This document shows positions 1 to 7,908 of a stretch of DNA of 64,000 bases, one piece after another. A model generated the notes under the pieces. That model was given only the letters and a program-made list of their open reading frames with translations, searched no databases and was not told where the DNA came from. The position numbers and the translations under genes were made by a program. The number at the start of each line of letters is the position of its first letter. Position 1 is the stretch's first letter. This stretch comes from Adlercreutzia caecimuris B7 (GTDB taxonomy: Bacteria; Actinomycetota; Coriobacteriia; Coriobacteriales; Eggerthellaceae), in contig NZ_KE159646.1 of the NCBI RefSeq assembly GCF_000403355.2, positions 1,846,735 through 1,910,734 on the forward strand, read 5' to 3'.

Positions 1-284
1 GCTCATGGGTCTATTATGCCCCACCTTGCCGAAAGGCACACCGCGCCGACCCCGCCAGACACAAAGCCGTTGCCTGCACTTCGCAGCCTTACCATGACCG
101 CACCTCTCACCTTCGGCTACAATGGCAGCGCAATTTCGTTCAAATGCGGGCATCTCCCGGCGCGGCGAGTGCACCGCCGCCATGACCGCGAGCCGCCATC
201 GGCCCTGCCATTCCCGCAGCGGCCGTCGCGCCCGGTCACTCGCCGTGCCGAGGGGCGCCCGCGCGCCCAACCCAGGAGGTTCCC
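1..284. other. No gene recognised upstream of the transporter
   Basis: High-GC leader sequence. All frames here give low-complexity Arg/Pro/Ala-rich translations typical of shadow reading. The only clear signal is the AGGAGG ribosome binding site at 274-279, which belongs to the next gene. Confidence 0.5.
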
Positions 285-1784
285 GTGTCCATCGATCCCG
301 CCTCTATCCCCGCGCCGGCCCGCGACGCCGCCGTTCCGGCCGCCGACAGCAACCCCGCCGGCGCCGACATCCCCGCCGGCATCGGCAGCGCCGCCGCGCC
401 CCGCGAGCACTTCGCCAGCCGCCTCGGCTTCATCCTCATCTCAGCCGGCTGTGCCATTGGCCTCGGCAACGTGTGGCGCTTCCCCTATATCGCCGGCGAG
501 TACGGCGGCGCGGCGTTCATTTTGCTGTACCTGATCTTCCTCGTCATTTTGGGTCTGCCGGTCATGGTGATGGAGTTCGCCGTGGGCCGCGCCTCCCAGC
601 GCTCGGCGGCCCTGGCCTTCGACGTGCTGCAGCCCTCTCGCCGTTGGCACTGGTTCAGCTGGTGGGGGTATATCGGCTGCATGCTGCTCATGATGTTCTA
701 CACCACCGTGTGCGGCTGGATGCTCGCCTACACCGCCAAGATGGCCACGGGCACCTTCGACGGGCTGGATCCCGAGGGCGTCGGCGGCGTGTTCGGCACC
801 ATGCTGGCGAACCCCTCCGAGATGGTGGGCTGGATGCTCGCCGTCATCGTCATCGGCTTTTTCGTATGCAGCTTCGGCCTGCAGAAGGGCGTGGAGCGCA
901 TCACCAAGATCATGATGATCTGCCTGCTCGGCGTCATGGGCCTGCTGGTCGTCCGTTCGGTCACCCTGCCCGGCGCCGCCGAGGGTCTGGCCTTCTACCT
1001 CGTCCCCGACTTCGGGCGCATGTTCGCCGGCGGCATCGGCGGCTTCGGCGAGGCCGTGTACGCCGCCATGGGCCAGGCGTTCTTCACGCTGTCGCTCGGC
1101 ATCTCGGCCATGGAGGTCTTCGGCAGCCGCATCGGCAAGCAGAACTCGCTCACCGGCGAGGCCCTGCGTATCTGCGGCCTGGACACGCTCGTGGCCATTC
1201 TCGCCGGCCTCATCATCTTCCCCGCCTGCTTCGCCTTCGCCGTGGCCCCCGACCAGGGCCCCTCGCTCGTGTTCGTCACCCTGCCCAACGTGTTCAACCA
1301 GATGCCCTTGGGCCAGCTGTGGGGCACCCTGTTCTTCGTGTTCATGAGCTTCGCGGCCTTGTCCACCATCATCGCCGTGTTCGAGAACCTCATCACCTTC
1401 ACCATGGAGAAATGGGATCTCTCCCGCCGCGACGCCATCAAGCGCACGGCCATCCTCGTCACCGTGCTCAGCCTGCCCTGCGCGCTGGGCTTCAACGTGC
1501 TTGCCGGCGTCACCGTGCCGGGCATCGGCGACATCCAGTCCATCGAGGACTTCATCGTGTCGAACAACCTGCTGCCTTTGGGCAGCCTCCTGTACGTGGT
1601 GTTCTGCGTGTCCCGCAAGGGCTGGGGCTGGAAGAACTTCCTCGCCGAGGCCGACACGGGCACGGGCGCGAAATTCCCCCGCTGGGCCCGCGGCTGGCTT
1701 GCCTTCGGCCTGCCGACGCTCATTATCATCATCTTCATCATGGGCTACGTGCCGAAGATCATGCTGTGGCTGGGGCTCGCATAG
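285..1784 (+). CDS. Sodium-dependent transporter, NSS (SNF) family
   Basis: A 499-residue polytopic inner-membrane protein. After a non-conserved Ala/Pro-rich N-terminus of about 45 residues, the first helices read GCAIGLGNVWRFPYIAGEYG, the signature of TM1 in the neurotransmitter:sodium symporter family, followed by LGLPVMVMEFAVGR. Family members couple Na+ entry to uptake of amino acids or related amines. About 11-12 hydrophobic segments can be counted and the length is normal for bacterial members. I chose the GTG at 285 because AGGAGG lies 5 nt upstream and the in-frame upstream sequence looks non-coding. The substrate cannot be read from sequence. The gene is a single transcription unit followed by a tRNA gene. 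Confidence 0.9.
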   Translation: MSIDPASIPAPARDAAVPAADSNPAGADIPAGIGSAAAPREHFASRLGFILISAGCAIGLGNVWRFPYIAGEYGGAAFILLYLIFLVILGLPVMVMEFAVGRASQRSAALAFDVLQPSRRWHWFSWWGYIGCMLLMMFYTTVCGWMLAYTAKMATGTFDGLDPEGVGGVFGTMLANPSEMVGWMLAVIVIGFFVCSFGLQKGVERITKIMMICLLGVMGLLVVRSVTLPGAAEGLAFYLVPDFGRMFAGGIGGFGEAVYAAMGQAFFTLSLGISAMEVFGSRIGKQNSLTGEALRICGLDTLVAILAGLIIFPACFAFAVAPDQGPSLVFVTLPNVFNQMPLGQLWGTLFFVFMSFAALSTIIAVFENLITFTMEKWDLSRRDAIKRTAILVTVLSLPCALGFNVLAGVTVPGIGDIQSIEDFIVSNNLLPLGSLLYVVFCVSRKGWGWKNFLAEADTGTGAKFPRWARGWLAFGLPTLIIIIFIMGYVPKIMLWLGLA

Positions 1785-1832
1785 CGAACCGCCCCGCATG
1801 GCGCCAGCGTGCGGGCCTTCGACGGTTTCTTC

Positions 1833-1861
1833 TCGACGGCGCACCGCGTTTCCGCTATACT
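1833..1861 (+). promoter_or_regulatory. Probable sigma70-type promoter of tRNA-Leu
   Basis: TCGACG (1833-1838, four of six matches to TTGACA) lies 17 bp before TATACT (1856-1861), about 17 bp upstream of the tRNA 5' end. Confidence 0.5.
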
Positions 1862-1877
1862 GCGTAGATGCGCCTAG

Positions 1878-1961
1878 GCCCGGGTGGTGGAACGGCAGAC
1901 ACGACGGTCTCAAAAACCGTTGCCGAAAGGTGTGCGGGTTCAAATCCCGCCCCGGGCACCA
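1878..1961 (+). tRNA. tRNA-Leu (anticodon CAA)
   Basis: Class II tRNA of 84 nt. The acceptor arm pairs GCCCGGG (1878-1884) with CCCGGGC (1951-1957), followed by ACCA encoded in the DNA. The anticodon stem ACGGT/ACCGT encloses loop CTCAAAA, giving anticodon CAA (codon UUG). A long variable arm and the T-loop GGTTCAAATCC are present. A strong terminator follows at once. Confidence 0.95.
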
Positions 1962-2002
1962 CGAACCTCAAACGGCTCCCCTCGGGGAGCCGTTTTCCGT
2001 CG
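1950..2002 (+). repeat. Direct repeat copy A: tRNA-Leu 3' end plus terminator
   Basis: About 53 bp, from the T-arm/acceptor end of tRNA-Leu through the terminator. The same sequence recurs with about seven mismatches at 4183-4235 in the same orientation. The two copies bracket the nuclease gene and its inverted repeats. The left copy is the functional tRNA end. An att-like duplication or a duplicated terminator are both possible readings. Confidence 0.7.
1971..1996 (+). terminator. Rho-independent terminator of tRNA-Leu
   Basis: Inverted repeat AACGGCTCCC / GGGAGCCGTT with a short loop, then T residues. A near copy of this hairpin and its flanks occurs at 4183-4235. Confidence 0.85.
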
Positions 2003-2003
2003 G

Positions 2004-2067
2004 AAGCGAGCTGGCCGACGGAGCCGTTTTTCGTCGGGAGCGAGCTGGCGGACGGAGTCGTTTTCGT
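2004..2067 (+). repeat. Tandem repeat of terminator-like arms
   Basis: Two units of about 30 bp (2005-2033 and 2039-2066) both read AGCGAGCTGGCSGACGGAGY (S = C/G, Y = C/T) and then CGTTTT, and resemble the distal arm of the tRNA terminator. They look like slippage copies of terminator DNA. Confidence 0.55.
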
Positions 2068-2132
2068 TGCAGGCCGCGGCCGTCGCCTCCGCGCCTCCGC
2101 GCCTCAGCCATCGGCTTCATTCCCCTGTTTCC

Positions 2133-2173
2133 CTATTTCGCAATTCTGCGCAGCAAACTCCGCGAGATAGACA
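2133..2173 (+). repeat. Intergenic repeat R1 (forward)
   Basis: First of four copies of a repeat of about 45 bp with core GCGCAGCAAACTCCGCGAGA. R1 points forward and R2 is inverted about 110 bp later, so the pair can form a long cruciform. No other copies were seen in the window. Confidence 0.7.
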
Positions 2174-2282
2174 TCGAGCTCGCCTGTCCTTGCCAGGAAG
2201 AGATCGAGATGCGGGTGTTGCCCGCGTTTTTCCAGGTGGAGAAAGCGCGAAAGGGCGGTGTACGATCGTCTCTGCGGGAGGC

Positions 2283-2335
2283 GCATCTACCTCGCGGAGT
2301 TTGCTGCGCAGAATCGGCCCTTTCGGAAACAAAAC
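2283..2335 (-). repeat. Intergenic repeat R2 (inverted)
   Basis: Reverse complement of the R1 core (TCGCGGAGTTTGCTGCGCAG), extended by a conserved TTTCGGAAAC-type tail that R3 shares. It lies just downstream of the nuclease gene stop. Confidence 0.7.
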
Positions 2336-2457
2336 CCGGGAAGGCAAAGGCCATCTTCTCCCGGAGCACGAGCCTGCCCCCTCCCGTCACCTTCCGCGCC
2401 AAAGAAGAACGGCCCACGGCGACCGGTCGACAGACAGGGGGCATTGCGCGCCTCGGC

Positions 2458-3510
2458 TCAGAGCTGCTCGCGATGGAATTTCCCCACCTGCCAGCGCAAA
2501 GCCGTGTGCTTCTCAATCTGCCCGGGAAGCCACCCCCGAAAGCGCTTCCCCGTCTTCTCGGACACCTTGCCCATCAAGCTCGCGAACTCATACACATTCG
2601 AGAACTGCGCCGACGTCACGGTGACCACATCGACGCCCTCGGCAAGCAACGCGTCTCTTCGCCGCGAATCGCGCGCCTGGGCGAGACTGCCGCTGTGGGC
2701 GTCGCGACCATCGTACTCAACCACAATGCCGCATTCCCACCAGCACAGATCCCCGACAACATACTTCTGTCGCGCAATACGACGCCCCCGATCGCCCAGT
2801 GCGCGAGGTTCGTTCAGGCGGGCATCGGGAAGCCCCAACCCTCCTCGGCGCCTCGGAGTGAGCGCAATGATGGCCAGCTCGGTCTCCATAACGGACGCCG
2901 ATTTACGACGCACCTGCTTCGCCGCCGAGCGCGCCAACTTGATAGCACGAACATCGGTAAGCTGCTCGAGAAACGCCAGCAGTCGCTCCGGAGTCGTTAG
3001 GGGGCGGCGCACCATGTCGCCTCCGCTTCCCTCAATCGGGTAGCTGCCGCAAAGCTCATAGCCGAGCGCGAGCAGCTCTCCATAGGTGAGCCGCGACGCC
3101 ATCTGCGCGAAAACCAACTCGGGCGACGCGGCCCACACTCCAGGCGCGACCTCGAGAAACGCATTGCGCGGCATACTGCGGCCGCTCTGGCGCCGACACA
3201 CCGAGGCCGCCGATCGCACACCGGGCTTCTTGCCCACGAGCACCTCAAGGGGAAGACCCCCAGGTGTGACCGGCTCGCATCCCGCGAGCAACGCGCGCGA
3301 CTCCGGGGGAAGCTTCCCGAGAACATACGCTATATCTTCGTGCGTCGACGCGCACATCTTCACTGTCGTAGAGCCGGAGAGCATTGATGCGGGCAGGTCG
3401 ACGCCTCGGCGCTTACCGGACAGGTGAAACTCACTCAACGGAATCGAATGCGCCACCGACCAAGCGCGCCACAGGAGAAGGGCGGAGGTATGACTCGGAT
3501 ATATGTTCAT
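2458..3510 (-). CDS. DUF559/VSR-like endonuclease-domain protein (AbiEi-like architecture)
   Basis: About 350 residues. The C-terminal third has the core of a restriction-endonuclease-like (DUF559/VSR) fold: a Gly-rich LGLPDARLNEP segment, a YVVGDLCW strand, then VVEYDGRDAH followed by an Arg-rich helix and a VDVVTVTSAQ strand. This matches the family pattern of an acidic strand, EYDG, H and D..R..L. The N-terminal part is unassigned. Similar orphan proteins, helical N-domain plus DUF559, are repeatedly found in Eggerthellaceae, and some resemble AbiEi antitoxins. I prefer the ATG at 3510 over 3576 because the extra residues look non-coding; neither has a strong Shine-Dalgarno. It stands alone between the R1/R2 and R3/R4 repeat pairs and between duplicated terminators. 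The cleavage target is unknown. Confidence 0.65.
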   Translation of the reverse strand: MNIYPSHTSALLLWRAWSVAHSIPLSEFHLSGKRRGVDLPASMLSGSTTVKMCASTHEDIAYVLGKLPPESRALLAGCEPVTPGGLPLEVLVGKKPGVRSAASVCRRQSGRSMPRNAFLEVAPGVWAASPELVFAQMASRLTYGELLALGYELCGSYPIEGSGGDMVRRPLTTPERLLAFLEQLTDVRAIKLARSAAKQVRRKSASVMETELAIIALTPRRRGGLGLPDARLNEPRALGDRGRRIARQKYVVGDLCWWECGIVVEYDGRDAHSGSLAQARDSRRRDALLAEGVDVVTVTSAQFSNVYEFASLMGKVSEKTGKRFRGWLPGQIEKHTALRWQVGKFHREQL

Positions 3511-3716
3511 TGGTGCAGGATACTGTGCCGATTCGACGCTCGGCAGGCCATGCCGCGAAATTAACCGAACGACCATTCATGAGGGACTTGCTTGCTTTTG
3601 GAATTGCCTTGGAATGGCGCTTGCGCTTCCTATGCCGCAGCCGACACAAGAAGGGTAACGATTGAGGTTCAGTGCTCCGATCGAGGTGTGCCCGATTCCC
3701 TCGTGGAACCAGTTCG

Positions 3717-3766
3717 TGTTTCCGAAACGGGGAAATTTGCGCAGCAAACTCCGCGAGATAGATGCT
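3717..3766 (+). repeat. Intergenic repeat R3 (forward)
   Basis: Third copy of the R family: TTTCCGAAAC followed about 12 bp later by the core GCGCAGCAAACTCCGCGAGA, identical to the R1 core. Confidence 0.7.
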
Positions 3767-3873
3767 CCCCGAAATACATTCCAGCTCGAACGGCTTTGCG
3801 GCCGTATAACACCAGGGAAAACGCCGTATAGACCGCATCTCAACCAAGCCAGCCACCCCTTCCGGAGACCTTA

Positions 3874-3924
3874 CGTCTACTTCGCGGAGTTTACTGCACA
3901 AAATCGGTCTCTTCAGAAACAAAA
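3874..3924 (-). repeat. Intergenic repeat R4 (inverted)
   Basis: Inverted, slightly diverged copy (TTCGCGGAGTTTACTGCACA core) with the conserved CAGAAACAAAATCCG tail. R3/R4 form a unit of about 200 bp of the same size and polarity as R1/R2. The rest of 3511-4182 holds no convincing gene. Confidence 0.65.
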
Positions 3925-4182
3925 TCCGAGCCGCAGCGCCGAAAATCGCGCTGGGAGAACCTCAGCCGACCGCACCGATACTCCTCATACGGCGGCTCAC
4001 CCGCAAACTCGCAAGCGCCCTCACTCGCAAGCCCGATTGACCTCGCAGCTTAGCGACTCCACGCCAGCGAATCGCCGCGGCCCCGCAGACCCACAACGCC
4101 GCACGCCAATGATCCACCGGAAATTGACACCCACAGCGGGAAAGGGGCCGTCATTCGCAGTGCGCGGCTCCCTATCGAAACA

Positions 4183-4235
4183 CCCCGGGTGCCGCGAACC
4201 TCAAACGGCTCCCCCGAGGGAGCCGTTTTTCGTCG
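4183..4235 (+). repeat. Direct repeat copy B of tRNA-Leu end/terminator
   Basis: Matches 1950-2002 over about 53 bp, including CGAACCTCAAACGGCTCCC and the hairpin. It has lost the tRNA body. It now lies downstream of the GNAT gene and probably ends its transcription too. Confidence 0.7.
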
Positions 4236-4264
4236 CAGGCAAGGGCGGCGGCCCGACGGAGCGC

Positions 4265-4774
4265 TTAAGCAGTCTCGTGGTAGTAGATGAAGGTGTCCTC
4301 GTAGACGCCATCCTTGTTGCGAAAACCGTCGGGAATACGCCCGATGCGCTGGAAGCCCAGATCTTCGTAGAGGGCGATGGCGCGCTCGTTGCTGGCCACC
4401 ACCGCGTTGAACTGCAATCCGCGAAAGCCGAGACGCGCCGCCTGACGCAGCGAGTCCTCCACCAGAAGACGTCCGACCCCGTGGCCGCGCACCTCCGACG
4501 ACACCGCGTAGCTGGCATTCGACACATGCCCGCAACGCCCCACATTGTTGGGATGCAAGATATACAGCCCCGCCACGCGTCCAGCCACCGTGGCCACCGC
4601 CGTATGAGACTGCTCGGCGAAGAACGCGCTCGCCTCCTCCGCCGTCAGCGGATCGGTCTGTGGAAAGGCGCGACCGGCCTCCACCACGGCGTTCCAAATC
4701 TCCATCATGGCGGCCACGTCCTCCTCGCGGTACGGCCGCGTAACCCGCATCGTCAATCCATCAAGCGCGCTCAT
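4265..4774 (-). CDS. GNAT family N-acetyltransferase
   Basis: 169 residues, usual size for a single GNAT domain. Motif A is visible as SSEVRGHGVGRLLVEDSL (acetyl-CoA pyrophosphate loop, R/Q-x-x-G-x-G/A) and motif B as NERAIALYEDLGFQRIGR. The IPDGFRNKDGVYEDTFIYY tail is typical of the phosphinothricin/amino-acid acetyltransferase (Pat/YncA) branch, though the acceptor is not determined. The start at 4774 has GGGAG about 9 nt upstream; an internal ATG eight codons later is possible. It lies downstream of the aldolase gene, separated by a terminator. Confidence 0.8.
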   Translation of the reverse strand: MSALDGLTMRVTRPYREEDVAAMMEIWNAVVEAGRAFPQTDPLTAEEASAFFAEQSHTAVATVAGRVAGLYILHPNNVGRCGHVSNASYAVSSEVRGHGVGRLLVEDSLRQAARLGFRGLQFNAVVASNERAIALYEDLGFQRIGRIPDGFRNKDGVYEDTFIYYHETA

Positions 4775-4800
4775 TGCCACTGCTCCCTTCTCTATCCCAT

Positions 4801-4828
4801 AAAGAAAGGCTCCCTCGCGGAAGCCTTT
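4801..4828 (-). terminator. Terminator after the aldolase gene
   Basis: Stem AAAGGCT/AGCCTTT around a GC-rich loop. On the minus strand it is followed by TTTCTTTA, so it ends transcription of the aldolase gene before the GNAT gene. Confidence 0.7.
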
Positions 4829-4851
4829 CCTGCAAGCACTATGCCAGCGGC

Positions 4852-5799
4852 CTAGATGTCGGCCAGCGTGAAGTCGCGCTCGCCGTTGAACACGGCCAGG
4901 GCGTCGGCCACCGTCCAGTCGGCCAGGGTGATGGCGGAGATGGCCTTGGTCAGGCGCACGGCCTCGTCCAGGGAGCGCTGATGGATGTTGCGGCCCGTGG
5001 CGTTGCCCACGGCCCCGCCCACGCGAATCTGATCGTAGAGCTGGGTGAGGAAGGTGTCGGCATCCACCGTGGAACCGCCCGCGCACACCAGACCGCAGCG
5101 GCCAGCGGCGGTAGAGGCGATCTTCAGCGCCTCGGCAGCCGGGGTACCGTCCTCGGGCTTCGGCGGGTTCACCTTCACGAAGTCGGCGCCGAGGCACAGG
5201 GCCACGCCGGCGGCACCGGCGATGAGATCCGGATCCTTCTCAGCGGTGACAGCCTTGCCGCGGGGGTAGATCCACAGCACCACAATGAGGCCGTTGGCAT
5301 GGGCCTGGGCGATAAGCTCGCCGGCCTCGGCCATCATGGTGGCCTCGTACTCGCTGCCGAGGTAGATGGTGTAGCCGAGGCCCACCACGTTCACGCCGGC
5401 CTCCTTCATAGCCAGCACGGCGTCCAGATCGTACAGCTGCGGGGAGTAGGGATCCTCCTGCTTGGTGCCCACGAGGTTGGTCTTGGAGTTCATCTTCACG
5501 AGGTAGTTGATCTCCGGGTAATCGGCCGCGTACTGGGCCACCAGGCCGCGCTGGCCGGCGAGCACGCCGCAGACACCCTCGGAGCCGATCTTGAACAGGT
5601 GCTCCGGATCCAGGTCGGCGATGTCGATGCCCTCGCCGTAGAAGTCCTTGTTCAGGTGCTCGATCTTCTGATCGCAGGCGAACAGCATGAGACGACCGGT
5701 CTCGCGCGTGGCCTTCATGTAATTGGAAATGTACTCGTCACGCATCTCGGGCATGACGTCGGCGGGAACGCGCACCTGATCACGGGTGATCTTCGGCAT
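4852..5799 (-). CDS. Class I fructose-bisphosphate aldolase, DhnA/FbaB type
   Basis: 315 residues of the DeoC/FbaB (DhnA) TIM-barrel family, which cleaves fructose 1,6-bisphosphate through a lysine Schiff base. Visible landmarks are FACDQKIEHLN near the N-terminus, VVLWIYPRGKAV, GADFVKVNPPKPEDG (the strand with the Schiff-base Lys) and VCAGGSTVDAD (phosphate-binding loop). The ATG at 5799 has AAGGAGG 6 nt upstream. Archaeal-type class I aldolases of this family are common in Eggerthellaceae. Paralogues acting on related keto-sugar phosphates are the main alternative. Confidence 0.85.
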   Translation of the reverse strand: MPKITRDQVRVPADVMPEMRDEYISNYMKATRETGRLMLFACDQKIEHLNKDFYGEGIDIADLDPEHLFKIGSEGVCGVLAGQRGLVAQYAADYPEINYLVKMNSKTNLVGTKQEDPYSPQLYDLDAVLAMKEAGVNVVGLGYTIYLGSEYEATMMAEAGELIAQAHANGLIVVLWIYPRGKAVTAEKDPDLIAGAAGVALCLGADFVKVNPPKPEDGTPAAEALKIASTAAGRCGLVCAGGSTVDADTFLTQLYDQIRVGGAVGNATGRNIHQRSLDEAVRLTKAISAITLADWTVADALAVFNGERDFTLADI

Positions 5800-6118
5800 G
5801 GGGATCCTCCTTGGAATTCGTATCAATAACGGCGACTATTGTACAGAAACAAACCCTGACCGCGCATTCTTTCACAAAGAAAGTGGCGAAGGGCGGCCGT
5901 CGCTACCGCACGACGATGGACCTCTTAACCGACCAAGCACCGTAGACCACCCTGCCATTGGCCTTCGCCACGGTGCGCACCTGCACAGCGCCCGCAGGAA
6001 CCCCTACTCCTTCGCCACGGTGCGCACCCGCAAGGCTCCCACACCGCCCCACGGCGCGTCCGCTGTGCGCCCGGAGCAGCATCACCTGCAGCGTGCCCGC
6101 GGTGCGCCCGCAACGGCC
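5800..6118. repeat. Gene-free stretch with short GC-rich direct repeats
   Basis: The 20-mer CCTTCGCCACGGTGCGCACC occurs at 5962-5981 and again at 6009-6028, with a partial third copy (GCGGTGCGCCCGC) near 6098. No ORF with plausible composition spans the region. The aldolase promoter must lie in its left part. Confidence 0.5.
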
Positions 6119-6913
6119 CTACTCCTTCGGCGTGCTGTCTTTCGGCGCGCTCGGCTTCTTCGTCATGCGGCTGTACACAATGAGCGCCACCACGGCCACA
6201 ACGGCAGTCACCGCGAAGATGGCCACCGATTCCATGATGTTGCCCGACACGAGCCCGGACGCTGCATAGGTGGACAGCACGATGCCGGGGATGCGCGCAA
6301 AGTTCGAGATAAGCACGAAGCTGCGCATGGACATGTGCGTGAGCGGCGTGACATAGGTGAACACGTCCTTCGGCAAGCCCGGGATCAGGAACAGGATGAA
6401 CACGATGACGTTGAACTTCTCGGAGGTTTCCCATTCGCGGAACTTGCCCATGTACTTCTCGGGCACCATGGCCTGCACGAAGGGGGCGCCCAGCTTGTGC
6501 ACGAGCACAAAGATGAACGAGCTGGAGATGATGCAGCCGAGCCAGATGATGAGCGCGCCCACCCACGGACCGTAGATCATGCCGGCGGCCACCTGCACCA
6601 CTTCGCCGGGAATGAAGGCCACGACGATCTGGAGGAACTGGATAGCCAGCAGAATGAGGAAGCCCCAGGGGCCGGCGTTGCGAATGTCGGAGGTGACGCG
6701 ATCCACCCCGCCGGGCTCGAACAGCTCGTGGATCATGGGCCAAACGGCCACGCATACCACGATCATGATGACGAAAAACGCAATGAGGCCCGCGAACTTG
6801 AAGATGTTCGCCGCGGGCATCTCGTGGCCGGCGACGGACTTCTCCTGGTGGGCCTTGGCCTCCAGCTTCTGGAGGCGCTCGGATTTGGGGGATTTGTTAT
6901 CGTGTGTATTCAT
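6119..6913 (-). CDS. TVP38/TMEM64 (VTT/SNARE-associated) membrane protein
   Basis: 264 residues with a charged N-terminal tail and about five hydrophobic segments. The DedA/VTT core is visible: FIPGEVVQVAAGMIYGPWVG (the F/Y-G-x-x-x-G region) and FLIPGLPKDVFTYVTPLTHM, then a conserved Arg in SNFARIPGI. Family members are implicated in membrane lipid handling, but the substrate is not known. The ATG at 6913 has GGAG at a suitable distance. It is a single gene with a C-terminal Lys/Pro-rich tail in the cytoplasm. Confidence 0.85.
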   Translation of the reverse strand: MNTHDNKSPKSERLQKLEAKAHQEKSVAGHEMPAANIFKFAGLIAFFVIMIVVCVAVWPMIHELFEPGGVDRVTSDIRNAGPWGFLILLAIQFLQIVVAFIPGEVVQVAAGMIYGPWVGALIIWLGCIISSSFIFVLVHKLGAPFVQAMVPEKYMGKFREWETSEKFNVIVFILFLIPGLPKDVFTYVTPLTHMSMRSFVLISNFARIPGIVLSTYAASGLVSGNIMESVAIFAVTAVVAVVALIVYSRMTKKPSAPKDSTPKE

Positions 6914-7054
6914 GGGCTCCAGTGTAACGGAGCGCCCCGCGGGGCGGGGCGCATCTTAAAGAACTCTATAGCTTAGTGACGAAATCGTAAGGGCTGCCCG
7001 CGAAGAGCCCGAAACGCCCAGCCGGATCTTCGCGCCAACGCACCCCGCCATACT

Positions 7055-7083
7055 GGGACAGTCTTACCAGGTAAGACTGTCCC
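7055..7083. terminator. Perfect 14-bp hairpin, probable terminator
   Basis: GGGACAGTCTTACC and its exact complement are separated by one base, right after the PRC-barrel gene stop. There is no T tract on either strand, so a role in mRNA 3'-end protection or as a protein-binding palindrome is equally possible. Confidence 0.5.
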
Positions 7084-7086
7084 GCA

Positions 7087-7905
7087 CTAATCGTCGTCCT
7101 TGCGAGCCTTGTCGTACTCCTCCTTAAAGGCGGAGAACATGCCGCTGGCCCGCTTTATCTGGCGGCCCGTGGCGTAGGCGCCGGCGTTCACGGCCTTGCC
7201 CGCCGCCTTGGTGGCGCCCGACACGGCCGGCTTCACCGCCTCGACGGTTTCCCGCGCGCGGTCGGCCACCACCGCCGTGGCCTCGCCGGCCTTGGCAGCC
7301 AGGCCACCCTCGGCCGCAAGCTCGGCCACCTCATCGCCCACGAGGATGGCGCCGAGCACCGGGTTCTCCTCGTCGGCAGCCCCGTTCACGGCCAACGCCG
7401 TGCCGATGCCGCGCTTGAAGCCGCGGATCATGGAGCCGGGAATCTCCTTCACGCCAAGCAGCGCGTTGGCCGTGGCGCCCTGGCTCACCGTAAGCGAACG
7501 CACCTCGCCAGTCTTCGGGTCGAAGGACACATCGCCCACAATGCCGTACACCGTACCGTCCTCGCTGATAACCGGCAGGTCGGCCCACAGCACGCAGTCG
7601 TCATAGTCGACGCCGAGCGCCCGGCAGGCCCCTTTGTCGGTGGCCTCGGGCTTCTGCAGCACCACAATGCGGCCGTCTATCACGTCGTAGCCGTTGTAGG
7701 CCACGAACACGTCCTTGCGGCGGAACATCCACAGCAGGTCGGGCCGCTTCACGATAAAGCCGACGAAGCGCCGCTGGTTGGGATGGAACACGCAGTGGCG
7801 CACCTTCCCCAACCGACCGACCGCCTCGGGTTTCTTCGGCGTGCTCTTGTCGCGAAGCACGCGCTTGCCGACAAGTTCGCCGGTGGTGCCGTAGCGCTTG
7901 GCCAT
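7087..7905 (-). CDS. PRC-barrel domain protein
   Basis: 272 residues. The first half contains two PRC-barrel-like repeats: GKRVLRDKSTPKKPEAVGRL...VGFIVKR and VISEDGTVYGIVGDVSFDPKTGEV. These beta-barrels are found in photosynthetic reaction centre H subunits and RimM. The second half is Ala-rich and helical, with a basic/acidic tail. There is no signal peptide, so it is cytoplasmic or membrane-peripheral. The start at 7905 is three bases after the stop of the YtxH-like gene, so the two are co-transcribed and likely serve the same envelope or stress function. Confidence 0.75.
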   Translation of the reverse strand: MAKRYGTTGELVGKRVLRDKSTPKKPEAVGRLGKVRHCVFHPNQRRFVGFIVKRPDLLWMFRRKDVFVAYNGYDVIDGRIVVLQKPEATDKGACRALGVDYDDCVLWADLPVISEDGTVYGIVGDVSFDPKTGEVRSLTVSQGATANALLGVKEIPGSMIRGFKRGIGTALAVNGAADEENPVLGAILVGDEVAELAAEGGLAAKAGEATAVVADRARETVEAVKPAVSGATKAAGKAVNAGAYATGRQIKRASGMFSAFKEEYDKARKDDD

Positions 7906-7908
7906 GAT

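Noticed and set aside
122..1867. Long plus-strand frame over the transporter gene
   Set aside because: It is a high-GC shadow frame rich in Arg, His and Pro without motifs; the NSS frame at 285 has clear family signatures.
441..1943. 500-codon minus-strand frame opposite the transporter
   Set aside because: His/Glu/Ala-rich antisense shadow, no domain, no ribosome binding site; third-position GC pattern belongs to the transporter frame.
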